A DNA stretch of 42,310 nt from Chloroflexota bacterium (lineage in GTDB: Bacteria > Chloroflexota > Anaerolineae > Promineifilales > Promineifilaceae). How positions within the stretch are numbered: position 1 is the first letter of the stretch; the number at the start of each line of letters is the position of its first letter. Below, piece by piece: positions 1 to 6,455 of this stretch. Under the pieces are notes generated by a model. It was not told where the DNA came from. It did no database searches and worked only from the letters and a program-made list of their open reading frames with translations. The stretch lies in assembly GCA_022616275.1 (NCBI GenBank), contig JAKEFB010000062.1:1-42310 (forward strand). Reading direction: 5' to 3'. Made by a program: the position numbers and the translations under genes.

Positions 1-78
1 GGGGGAGCGGAGGAGCGGAGGAGCAGGGGAGCGAGTGAATTCTCCCCTGCCCCTCTGCTCCCCTGCCCCCCTGCTCCC
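1..78 (+). repeat. GC-rich low-complexity inverted repeat inside the FtsK-like gene
   Basis: A purine-rich GGAGCGGAGGAGC-type half is followed by a pyrimidine-rich CTCCCCTGCCCCTCTGCTCC-type half. The exact arms GCAGGGGAG (23-31) and CTCCCCTGC (42-50) flank a short AT-containing centre. The frame stays open through it (Gly/Ala/Arg/Ser, then Pro/Leu/Cys-rich) and runs straight into the Walker B strand. It resembles short intergenic repeats of the genome rather than protein sequence. Confidence 0.6.
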
Positions 79-711
79 AGAATCCTGGCCGTGCTGGACG
101 AATTCGCTAACCTGGCCGACGGGCTGGACGGCCGGCAGCGGGACGAATTGTGGCGGGGGGCGCGGATGGTGGCGGCCGAGGGGCGCAAGGCCGGCGTCCA
201 CCTGGCCTTGGCGTTGCAGGACCCAACGCACCGCAGCCTGGACTTGCGTATCCGCCGCAATTGCCTGCCGCTGTCCTTCCGGGTCAAGGACGGCGATGCC
301 AGCCGGGTCATCCTGGGTGCCGGCGGGGCGGAAGCGCTGCCGCCGCGGCGGTTTATGACGGTCATGGACGCGCTGGTCCACGGTGTGGCCTTTGCGCCCA
401 GCGACGAGGAACTGGCAGCGTTTCTGGCGGCCCGGCCGGCGGCCACATACCCGGCCCCAGAATGGCTGGAGGATAGGGAACAGGGGACAGGGAACAGGGG
501 ACAGGGAGTAGCAGGGCGGCCGGGGGTGGTGGATGAGACGGCGGAGCGGATTCGGGCGCTGCTGGCCCAAAATCGGTCGCTGCGGGCCGTGCAGCGAGAA
601 GTGTTCGGATATACAGGCGGGGCCGCTTACGAAGCTGTGAAGACCGTTCAGGCCCAAATGCGAGCCAGTGGTGAGTTGGACGGAAACGGCGGGGAAACGA
701 ATGACCGGTAA
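1..711 (+). CDS. FtsK/SpoIIIE-type DNA translocase, C-terminal part (5' end outside window)
   Basis: The reading frame is open from the first base, so the gene starts upstream of the window. The visible part begins shortly before the Walker B strand (RILAVLDEFANL), followed by the family's GRKAGVHLALALQDP segment, an IRRNCLPLSFRV strand and a SRVILGAGGAEALPPR loop, as in the motor domain of FtsK/SpoIIIE/TraB-like ATPases that pump double-stranded DNA. After the motor comes a linker and a C-terminal helical part (about residues 150-200 of the visible protein) that may bind DNA. A low-complexity stretch is inserted in frame just before Walker B, and a second GGGAACAGGGGACAG-type repeat lies in the linker. 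Single FtsK-like motors next to a replication-like gene are typical of actinomycete-type integrative conjugative elements and plasmids, so a conjugative or plasmid-mobilising role is inferred rather than the chromosomal FtsK role. Confidence 0.82.
   Translation, partial: GGAEERRSRGASEFSPAPLLPCPPAPRILAVLDEFANLADGLDGRQRDELWRGARMVAAEGRKAGVHLALALQDPTHRSLDLRIRRNCLPLSFRVKDGDASRVILGAGGAEALPPRRFMTVMDALVHGVAFAPSDEELAAFLAARPAATYPAPEWLEDREQGTGNRGQGVAGRPGVVDETAERIRALLAQNRSLRAVQREVFGYTGGAAYEAVKTVQAQMRASGELDGNGGETNDR
475..508 (+). repeat. GGGAACAGGGGACAG-type tandem repeat inside the FtsK-like gene
   Basis: Two near-identical copies of AGGGAACAGGGGAC lie in tandem. They encode a Glu-Gln-Gly-Thr-Gly-Asn-Arg-like stretch between the motor domain and the C-terminal helices. 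Such repeats are usually intergenic in Cyanobacteria and Chloroflexota. Here the frame is kept. Confidence 0.6.
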
Positions 712-1000
712 GGGGAAGCCGGCGGTCGGGATCAACTGCGGCACGAGTACTGGACCGCACGGAACTGAGTGGTACCCAGGCTGGCTTCAAGTGGCGCCGG
801 CCGGTAGGGAAGTGAATCGGAAGCGGTGCCGCCCGATACTTGGGGGAGTACCAGGCGATACGCAGGCAGCGCCACGCGTACCGCGTTCGGGGCAGCGCCC
901 AGAGGAAGCCGTGATACTACTACGACTCACCCGGCCGATACCACCCTCGTCTCGCCGTTTCAGCAGTAGTAGTACCGCCCCGAGTTGCACCGGCCGATGA
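701..1000 (+). CDS. possible small protein of unknown function (99 aa)
   Basis: An ATG at 701 overlaps the last 11 bases of the FtsK-like gene, and the TGA at 998-1000 overlaps the ATG at 997 of the next gene in an ATGA arrangement, which favours a translated linker gene. The predicted product is basic and rich in Arg, Pro, Gly and Ser, with a Cys-Gly-Thr-Ser-Thr-Gly-Pro-His start and a low-complexity Ser-rich tail. No family is recognised. Another frame in the same stretch (about 836-913) also reads like a basic peptide, so this could be a decayed gene. A 9-bp inverted repeat (TACTACTAC at 915-923, GTAGTAGTA at 966-974) lies near the end. The call rests mainly on the overlaps. Confidence 0.3.
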   Translation: MTGKGKPAVGINCGTSTGPHGTEWYPGWLQVAPAGREVNRKRCRPILGGVPGDTQAAPRVPRSGQRPEEAVILLRLTRPIPPSSRRFSSSSTAPSCTGR

Positions 1001-2343
1001 ACGAGAAACCGTCCACAGCCCTGCTGGCGGCCAACGAGCGGCTGCTGGCCGTGCGAGCCGAAGCGGCGGCGCGGCGGGAAGCCGAAGGCAGGGAGCAGGC
1101 AGCGCCGGCCGCCCCGCCCTACCCTCCCCCACCGGCGCTATCACAAATATCGGCCCTGCCGCCCCACCTGGGTTGGGAGAGCGAAGTGGTGACGCGCCAC
1201 CTCCGGGCCGCGGCCGCCCGGCGGGCGCAACAGACGGCGCAGTTGGAGGCCGAGCGCCGGGATTGGCTGCCCAGTGTGGTGGTTGCCGGCCGGGAAGCGC
1301 CAGCTACCGATGACGAGCGACCGGCGGCCGAACAACAGCCACCGGCCGCCGGCGAGTTCACCCTCGCCTTATATCCCGACCTGGCCCTGGCTATGCTCCG
1401 TGAGGGACAGGTGGCCGCCGGCCGGATCTGGCTGCTCGTGCGCTACCTGGACGGTGACGGCCGGGGCTGGCTGGACGTGGCGACGCTGTACGCGAGATTG
1501 GCCGGCGACGATTCCCCTTTCCGGGTCTGTGGCCAGCGGCAGTTGGGCAAGCTGCTCCAGCGCGGCGACGGGCTGTTCTGGCAAAGAGACGAGGCGCGGC
1601 TCTGGCTACGCAGCGCGGCCAAAGTCGCCGCCGCGCTGGGTTTGGAACGGTTGTCGGGCCGGCCGGTAGCCTTGCCGGTCCAGGTCTTGTTGGGGAGTAT
1701 CGGCGACGTGCGCGCCCACTTCTATGCCAGTTTTCACAGCGGCCGGGCAGCCCTAGCGGAGTCGCGGGGAGGGGGCACTACCCATGCAGATTCGTGCCAG
1801 AAGGAGGATCTGGGAGAGAACAGAGAGGCAATCCGTGCCGCGCTCATTGCCCGGGCCACGCTGGCAGAAATGAGTGGCGTTTCACGACGGACACAGCAGG
1901 CCTACGAACGACGGGCCGGGGTGCGGGTCCAGGTCAACGTTGCCCTTGGCCCGGCCGCGAGCGCGGGCGCGGAAGATAGGCAGGCGCTGGCCTGGCAGCG
2001 CGGCCGGGCGCTGTTTCGTTTCGTGGACCGGCGCGGCCGGCAGGAAATGCCCGGCCGGGCGTACTGGGCCTGGCGGCTACCCAATAGTTACCTCGGCCCG
2101 CACGCCCCGCTGCCCCATGGGCGGCAACGACGACTCAATCGCAAGCTGGCAGTCCTGCGAGAGACAAGGGGCGCGGGCAACGGCCGGAATGTGAATGACG
2201 ATAAGCGTCGTTTGTCCGGCCGCCGTTACTACCACGACGGTGCGGCCGCGGCCCGGGCCTGGGAGCGGAACGGGCGGGCGGTGTACTGGCCGCGTGGCGG
2301 CCGGTTGGGGGTGGTTCTCTGGGCGATTTTGGGCGAGGAGTAG
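997..2343 (+). CDS. hypothetical element protein, possible replication initiator (449 aa)
   Basis: The frame is open from a TTG at 985, but the ATG at 997 (MNEKPSTALL) is preferred because it overlaps the preceding stop. The N-terminal 120 residues are Ala/Arg/Glu-rich and probably disordered or coiled. Residues about 125-240 look like a compact alpha/beta or winged-helix domain (LYPDLALAMLREGQ, GRIWLLVRYLDGDGRGWLDV). A second helix-turn-helix-like segment follows around residue 290 (TLAEMSGVSRRTQQAYERRA), and the C-terminus is very basic. Neither cysteine clusters nor a nucleotide-binding motif were seen. The position right after an FtsK-like translocase matches RepSA/TraSA-type pairs in integrative elements, so a DNA-binding replication or transfer role is an inference. 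Two DNA-binding-like segments and the neighbour are the only support. Confidence 0.6.
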   Translation: MNEKPSTALLAANERLLAVRAEAAARREAEGREQAAPAAPPYPPPPALSQISALPPHLGWESEVVTRHLRAAAARRAQQTAQLEAERRDWLPSVVVAGREAPATDDERPAAEQQPPAAGEFTLALYPDLALAMLREGQVAAGRIWLLVRYLDGDGRGWLDVATLYARLAGDDSPFRVCGQRQLGKLLQRGDGLFWQRDEARLWLRSAAKVAAALGLERLSGRPVALPVQVLLGSIGDVRAHFYASFHSGRAALAESRGGGTTHADSCQKEDLGENREAIRAALIARATLAEMSGVSRRTQQAYERRAGVRVQVNVALGPAASAGAEDRQALAWQRGRALFRFVDRRGRQEMPGRAYWAWRLPNSYLGPHAPLPHGRQRRLNRKLAVLRETRGAGNGRNVNDDKRRLSGRRYYHDGAAAARAWERNGRAVYWPRGGRLGVVLWAILGEE

Positions 2344-2385
2344 CGCTGATCGGGGAACAAAGTTGCCGGGGTTAGGAAGGGGCAG

Positions 2386-2523
2386 GTGAGTGATCAGAAG
2401 CCATTCGATGTCTTTGAAGAGGAAGCGGACGAGCCCGGCCGCTGTAGCGCCGGCGTGCAGAACGGTCCGGAGAGCAGCGGTGCTTCCGGCCGTGAAGCGC
2501 TGGAAGAGAATAGGGTCCATTAG
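2386..2523 (+). CDS. small acidic hypothetical protein (45 aa)
   Basis: A GTG start at 2386 sits a few bases after a purine-rich GGAAGGGGCAG Shine-Dalgarno-like stretch. The frame reads MSDQKPFDVFEEEADEPGR and continues to a TAG at 2521-2523. It is acidic at the N-terminus and Gly/Ser/Glu-rich after that. It follows the hypothetical element protein by 42 bases on the same strand and could be the last gene of that unit. No family is recognised; length and composition alone cannot prove that it is translated. Confidence 0.4.
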   Translation: MSDQKPFDVFEEEADEPGRCSAGVQNGPESSGASGREALEENRVH

Positions 2524-2604
2524 GCGTCATGCCAGCAGCCAGAGTCAAAGGGACTACCTTCGAAGCCTCCGGGAGGATGGTAGCGAAATTAGCGAGAGAA
2601 CCAC

Positions 2605-3075
2605 TTAGCCGTCGGGCAGCACAAACTCCCAGGTAACCTCATAATCAGGCACGGCCGCTCTTATCAGGCTGTCTACAGGACAGTACCGGGAGACCAGGTC
2701 AATCAGCCGTTGTTGCTTCTCTGCAGGTTCGCCGCTAACCACACGCACGTGTAAACGCACCGCTTTGTAATGCACCGGTACGTCGGCCAGGCCTTTGCGC
2801 CCACGCGTGTCTAACACCCCTTCGGCATGGGTCTGTAGATCGACGTATTCAAAACGGATCTTGTCAGCCAGCCTGGCCGTCGATACGTTCGTTCAGGCGC
2901 AGAGGGCCGTCAGAATGAGTTCCAGCGGTGATGGCCCCAGATTCTCACCGCCGCGCGCCGGCGGCTCGTCAGAAATTACAGGTTCCAGGTCGCGCACGAA
3001 AATCTTTGAGGCCGAATGGCTTAACATTTCCCCTCGCGCGCGGTTGGTAACGATGTCCTCCGGCGTATCTTTCAT
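2605..3075 (-). CDS. OsmC-family thiol peroxidase-like protein, probable selenoprotein (TGA = Sec at residue 61)
   Basis: Read as two ORFs this looks broken, but the frame is continuous from ATG 3075 to TAA 2605 with a single in-frame TGA at 2893-2895. The N-terminal part ends in the OsmC helix motif LGPSPLELILTALCA. The next codon, where OsmC/Ohr proteins have the first (peroxidatic) cysteine, is TGA. It is followed by TNVSTARLADKIRFEY and then the second conserved cysteine in SRYCPVDSL. With Sec at residue 61 the protein is 156 residues, the normal OsmC length. Family members reduce organic hydroperoxides or related thiol/selenol substrates in the cytoplasm, and Sec-containing OsmC-like proteins are known from environmental sequence surveys. 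A hairpin with a GGC loop lies 20-22 bases after the TGA. The start overlaps the upstream oxidoreductase stop (ATGA), so it is the last gene of the long catabolic train. The alternative is a pseudogene with a Cys-to-stop change. Confidence 0.8.
2865..2895 (-). promoter_or_regulatory. candidate bacterial SECIS element after the TGA codon
   Basis: On the transcript, 13 bases after the TGA, CGGCCA (2879-2874) pairs with UGGCUG (2870-2865), six pairs with one G-U, closing a GGC loop (2873-2871). A small apical loop with a G in the first two positions, 16-37 bases from the UGA, is the known bacterial SECIS pattern recognised by SelB. Length, loop and spacing all fit. Folding was done by eye. Confidence 0.6.
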
Positions 3076-4082
3076 GGCACTTTCTCCAGAACAAAGCGAT
3101 CATGGGTATTAATAGCCTGGCGAATGACGCGCAACGCCGCCAGGGCCTCGGCCGGCCCCGTTTCCGGCGTTGCTTCGCCATGCACACAGCGGGCAAACTC
3201 GGCCAATTCCTCCACCAGCATGTCGCCCGATGCAAAGGCAACGCGTTGCCGGCCGCTCTTTGTCTGCAGGGTCAGCGTCGTCGCCGCGTCCATCTCTTCA
3301 GCACGCGGCCAGATGGACATATCCGTTTCATAGTTCAGATTGGCCTCAGTGCCATACAGGTGCAGGTAGAAACTCTTGGGCGACACGTAGCTGCTGCTTA
3401 ACGTGCCCAAGGCGCCGCTTTCAAATTCGAGCTGAGCCAGGCCCACGTCGTCAATCTCGGCCGTGGTCGCCAGGCGAGCGAACGCCCCTTGCGCTCGCCG
3501 CACCGGACCCAGCCAGTACTGTAAGGTATCGGCATGGTGAATGCCCAACTGCATCAACAGGCCGCCGGGGCAGGTTTTGCGGTAGTAACGCCACTTGTCC
3601 GGCGTCAGGGTGCCAGGCAGGGAAAAGTTAGCCTCGACCAGAACAACCTGCCCCAATACGCCCTGGTCGAGCAGCGTCTTCACCCGGCGCGCCGCCCCTA
3701 ACCGCCGGAAGGCATGACCTACCAACAGCGTAAGGCCGGCCTCGGCGCACGCTGCCTGCATGCGCTGGCCATCTTCCAGCGCATCGGCGATCGGCTTTTC
3801 CACGAAAACGTGCTTGCCGTGCTCAACGCAGGCAATCGTCCCCCGGGCATGAAGGTGATTAGGCGTTACTAGAAGTACGCCCTGTACTCTCGGATGGCTG
3901 ATGGCCGTCTCCAAAGAGACGGACGATTCACAACCAAATTCGGCCGCAAACGCATCCCGTTTTTCAGCCGTGCGGCTATAGCTGGTGACGATCTGCAAAT
4001 GCGGCGTACGCGCCACGGCCGCGGCCAGCCGCCGCCCCCACATGCCTGTGCCAATAAGGGCCACACCCACTCCTTCGTCCAC
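3072..4082 (-). CDS. Gfo/Idh/MocA-family NAD(P)-dependent oxidoreductase
   Basis: The N-terminal Rossmann fold has VALIGTGMWG at its start, followed by the EKPIA motif of the family near residue 100 and a C-terminal beta-sheet domain with GGLLMQLGIHHADTLQYW, which carries the catalytic-type histidines. Members oxidise or reduce sugars, inositols and other polyols or amino alcohols with bound NAD(P). The frame is open upstream to a TTG at 4109, but that TTG abuts its GGAGG with no spacing. The GTG at 4082, nine bases after an AAAGGAG, is the better start and gives 336 residues. Its stop overlaps the OsmC start, and an M24-fold gene ends 80 bases upstream. The substrate cannot be read from the sequence. 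Confidence 0.85.
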   Translation of the reverse strand: MDEGVGVALIGTGMWGRRLAAAVARTPHLQIVTSYSRTAEKRDAFAAEFGCESSVSLETAISHPRVQGVLLVTPNHLHARGTIACVEHGKHVFVEKPIADALEDGQRMQAACAEAGLTLLVGHAFRRLGAARRVKTLLDQGVLGQVVLVEANFSLPGTLTPDKWRYYRKTCPGGLLMQLGIHHADTLQYWLGPVRRAQGAFARLATTAEIDDVGLAQLEFESGALGTLSSSYVSPKSFYLHLYGTEANLNYETDMSIWPRAEEMDAATTLTLQTKSGRQRVAFASGDMLVEELAEFARCVHGEATPETGPAEALAALRVIRQAINTHDRFVLEKVP

Positions 4083-4162
4083 GGCGACAAACTCCTTTGT
4101 TTCTACCAACCTCCGTGAGGCCGTTATTGGAGAGAGACCTCACAACCCTGGCCCCCCAAGGT

Positions 4163-5362
4163 TCAAACGATGATCGGTTCAAACGGCACCTGATGCAGAC
4201 ACGCCCCACCCTCGTCGGTAACAATGGTGAGCGCACCCAATTGCAGGCCCATCCGCTCGTCGGGCGTAATGGGATTCGGTTGAATGACAATAGCCATATT
4301 TTTGTCAAAACGGCGCCCTGGCGGTGGGAGGCGGTTCTCATCCGAGAGCCAGTACTGGCAACACGACCGATCGATCAGCGGCGGGTGAATATCAACGCCG
4401 TAGCCGTGAATCAAATCGTCGTAGATGGCATAGCCATTCTGCCCGATGACCGAGGCCGCGCTAATGACGTCGCCCTCGCTGGCGCCCGGCCGGATAGTGG
4501 CGGCTATGCGGTGATAGGCTTCAAAGGCTGTATCAAACAGGCGCTGCCACACCGGTGTTGGCTCCGCGCCTACAAAAATGGGCCGGTGAATTTGTCCCGA
4601 ATAGCCCCAGTAAGAGGCGCTGATCTCGGTGATGATCACGTCACCTTGCTGAATAACGCGGCGGGAGGGGTTCTGCGCCGGCAAACAGCCGTTGGGTTCG
4701 TCCATCGGCATCGAGCGCAAAAAGGCGATATGGGGAAGGCCGCCGTCGGCCCGGTAGCTGCCTTCAATGATCCCCAGCAGCGCGTACTCGGGCAGGCCCG
4801 GCCGCACTTGCTCCTGTAAGGCGTAGATGGTCCGGTCGGTGAATCCGGCCGCCTTGCGCAACCAGGTTATCTCCTCCTCCGATTTGATGGTGCGCAGGCG
4901 GGTGAAGTGGAGGGTGACATCAATGAGTTCCACGTCGGGCAGACGCTGTCGCACCGTCTGGTAGTGTTGGTACGGCATCCCCATACCGAACTTGTGGTTA
5001 ACACCGACCAGTCCCAGGCGGCCGGTTGTCATCCCTGTCGCTTCCAGGCGAGCGGCTACCGTTTCCGCCGGGTTGTAGCCGCCCCACTCGATGATCGGTA
5101 TGTCGCTCACCTGCCGGGCGTTGGGCACGTGGTTGGCCAGGCCGGTGTAAAGCGCCGGCTCAATCGAGCCGTCCAGCGGCGCCACCAGGTAATTGTGGTG
5201 CAGGTCCAGGTGGTTAGTGAGCCAGAAGATGTTGGCTTCGTTGTGGCGGTTGACGCCCGAATTACCGAAGACCAGCAGCGCCATCAAATCGTGCTGGCGC
5301 ATTAGATCTCGCGCCAGCGACCAGCGCCGTTCCATTTCTTGGCGTGAGAACTTATCGAACAT
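4163..5362 (-). CDS. M24-family (creatinase/aminopeptidase fold) protein lacking most metal ligands
   Basis: An N-terminal creatinase_N-like domain (MERRWSLARDLMRQHDLMALL) and a C-terminal pita-bread domain are present. In metallopeptidases of the family the ligands are Asp, Asp, His, Glu, Glu. Here the first Asp region reads GDVIITEISASYWGYSGQIHR (both Asp positions lost), the His is kept in HGYGVDIHPP, and the two Glu positions read as Gln (VIQPNP) and Leu (GLQLGALTIV). So it is unlikely to be a metal-dependent aminopeptidase. Creatinase itself works without metal, so a hydrolase of a small amidino or amide compound is possible. The ATG at 5362 has GGAAGG eight bases upstream and is preferred over the TTG at 5383. 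It overlaps the upstream hydrolase by 11 bases, showing tight operon packing. Confidence 0.8.
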   Translation of the reverse strand: MFDKFSRQEMERRWSLARDLMRQHDLMALLVFGNSGVNRHNEANIFWLTNHLDLHHNYLVAPLDGSIEPALYTGLANHVPNARQVSDIPIIEWGGYNPAETVAARLEATGMTTGRLGLVGVNHKFGMGMPYQHYQTVRQRLPDVELIDVTLHFTRLRTIKSEEEITWLRKAAGFTDRTIYALQEQVRPGLPEYALLGIIEGSYRADGGLPHIAFLRSMPMDEPNGCLPAQNPSRRVIQQGDVIITEISASYWGYSGQIHRPIFVGAEPTPVWQRLFDTAFEAYHRIAATIRPGASEGDVISAASVIGQNGYAIYDDLIHGYGVDIHPPLIDRSCCQYWLSDENRLPPPGRRFDKNMAIVIQPNPITPDERMGLQLGALTIVTDEGGACLHQVPFEPIIV

Positions 5363-6440
5363 GGGTTGGCCTTCCGTGCTCAACGTTGGAGAGTTGCTCT
5401 TTCATCCAGTCAGCCACCAGTGGCCTATACTTGTAGGGGATATTGTTGCAAACGTGATTGCCGTCCTCGTACATCACCAGGGTGGCGTTGGGCGCTTCGG
5501 CCGCCAGCCGCTCGGCATGCTGGTAAGGGATCAGCCGATCCAGCTTGCCAAACACGACCAGCATGGGCTGCTGCACGCGCCCGGCCACACCTTCCAGGGT
5601 GAGCTGCCGGGCGCGCGCCTTCCCTTCCGCTTCATTGGCTGCGCCGGAATGGTGAACGAAGGTCTCGCGGGTAATCATGGGCAGGCTATCCCAGCACTCG
5701 CCAAAGTTATAAGGACCACCGATGGGCGCTGCGGCTTTGATGCGCGGTTCAAAAGCAGCCGCTCGTGGGGCGTAGTAGCCGCCCAGGCTGACACCCACCA
5801 CGCCGACGCGACCAGGGTCGAGGTCGGTCCGGCCATCTAGCGCGTCCAGCGCCGTCGCTACAGCAGCCTCGTAATCCGGCCGGATGTGCGAGTTGTAGCC
5901 TGTCTCCCCCTGTCCTGGACCTTCCAACGACAGCGTCGCCAGGCCCCGGCTCAAGTACACGTTCTCCCAGTGGAAAAACTCTTCTTTGGTCGAATCGAGT
6001 CCCGGCAGCAAAATCACCAGGGGCGGCCTCTCGGCACCGGCTGGCCGGCGCAGGTTTCCCACCATCCAATCGCCGTCCAGATCCATTTCGACGCGCTCGG
6101 CCGTGCGGTCGAGATGTCGATGGCCGGCGTAGAGGGCGGCTACGGCTTTGTCGGCCGCAACGCGATATTTATCCATCGCTACCATCCAGACAAACTTGGC
6201 AAAATGGTAACTCAGGGCGGCTCGCACCCAGGCCTCGCCGGCGCTCAGGAATCGGCCGTTGGCTTCGGCTTTCCCTGCCAGTTCCGCATGCATGTCGCCG
6301 TTGGCGCACCAGGCGTCGAGCCACTCCTCCCACCGTTCGATGCTGCCGGTGGTTCGCACAAAATCGTTATAGTCTACCCCTTGCGAAGTAAAGCGAGGAG
6401 CCCAATTTTTGATGGCTGCTTCTACTCTTGCGTCGGCCAT
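5352..6440 (-). CDS. alpha/beta hydrolase, 2,6-dihydroxypseudooxynicotine-hydrolase-like
   Basis: This 362-residue cytoplasmic hydrolase has a helical N-terminal domain of about 120 residues followed by the alpha/beta core. The oxyanion strand is ILLPGLDSTKEEF, the nucleophile elbow is GVSLGGYYAPR, an acid follows in VVFGKLDRLIP, and the catalytic histidine is in EDGNHVCNN. A long helical N-domain with GxSLGG is seen in the FrsA/DUF1100 group that includes the C-C bond hydrolase of nicotine breakdown. Only the family, not the substrate, is supported. GGAG lies upstream of ATG 6440. It sits between the FAD oxidoreductase (15-base gap) and the M24-like gene (overlap). Confidence 0.82.
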   Translation of the reverse strand: MADARVEAAIKNWAPRFTSQGVDYNDFVRTTGSIERWEEWLDAWCANGDMHAELAGKAEANGRFLSAGEAWVRAALSYHFAKFVWMVAMDKYRVAADKAVAALYAGHRHLDRTAERVEMDLDGDWMVGNLRRPAGAERPPLVILLPGLDSTKEEFFHWENVYLSRGLATLSLEGPGQGETGYNSHIRPDYEAAVATALDALDGRTDLDPGRVGVVGVSLGGYYAPRAAAFEPRIKAAAPIGGPYNFGECWDSLPMITRETFVHHSGAANEAEGKARARQLTLEGVAGRVQQPMLVVFGKLDRLIPYQHAERLAAEAPNATLVMYEDGNHVCNNIPYKYRPLVADWMKEQLSNVEHGRPTHVR

Positions 6441-6455
6441 GAGGTTCTCCAGTAG

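Noticed and set aside
2529-2636. 35-residue ORF MPAARVKGTTFEASGRMV etc. overlapping the OsmC 3' end
   Set aside because: No ribosome site and it runs into the 3' end of the opposite-strand OsmC gene. It is probably chance, though a remnant at an element edge is possible.
2605-2817. Separate 70-residue gene for the C-terminal OsmC half
   Set aside because: It is in the same frame as the N-terminal half, separated only by a TGA at the conserved Cys position. One Sec-containing gene explains both parts better.
4097-4819. 240-residue open frame on the + strand
   Set aside because: Antisense to the M24-type gene, whose frame has clear family motifs. Long shadow frames are expected at this GC content.
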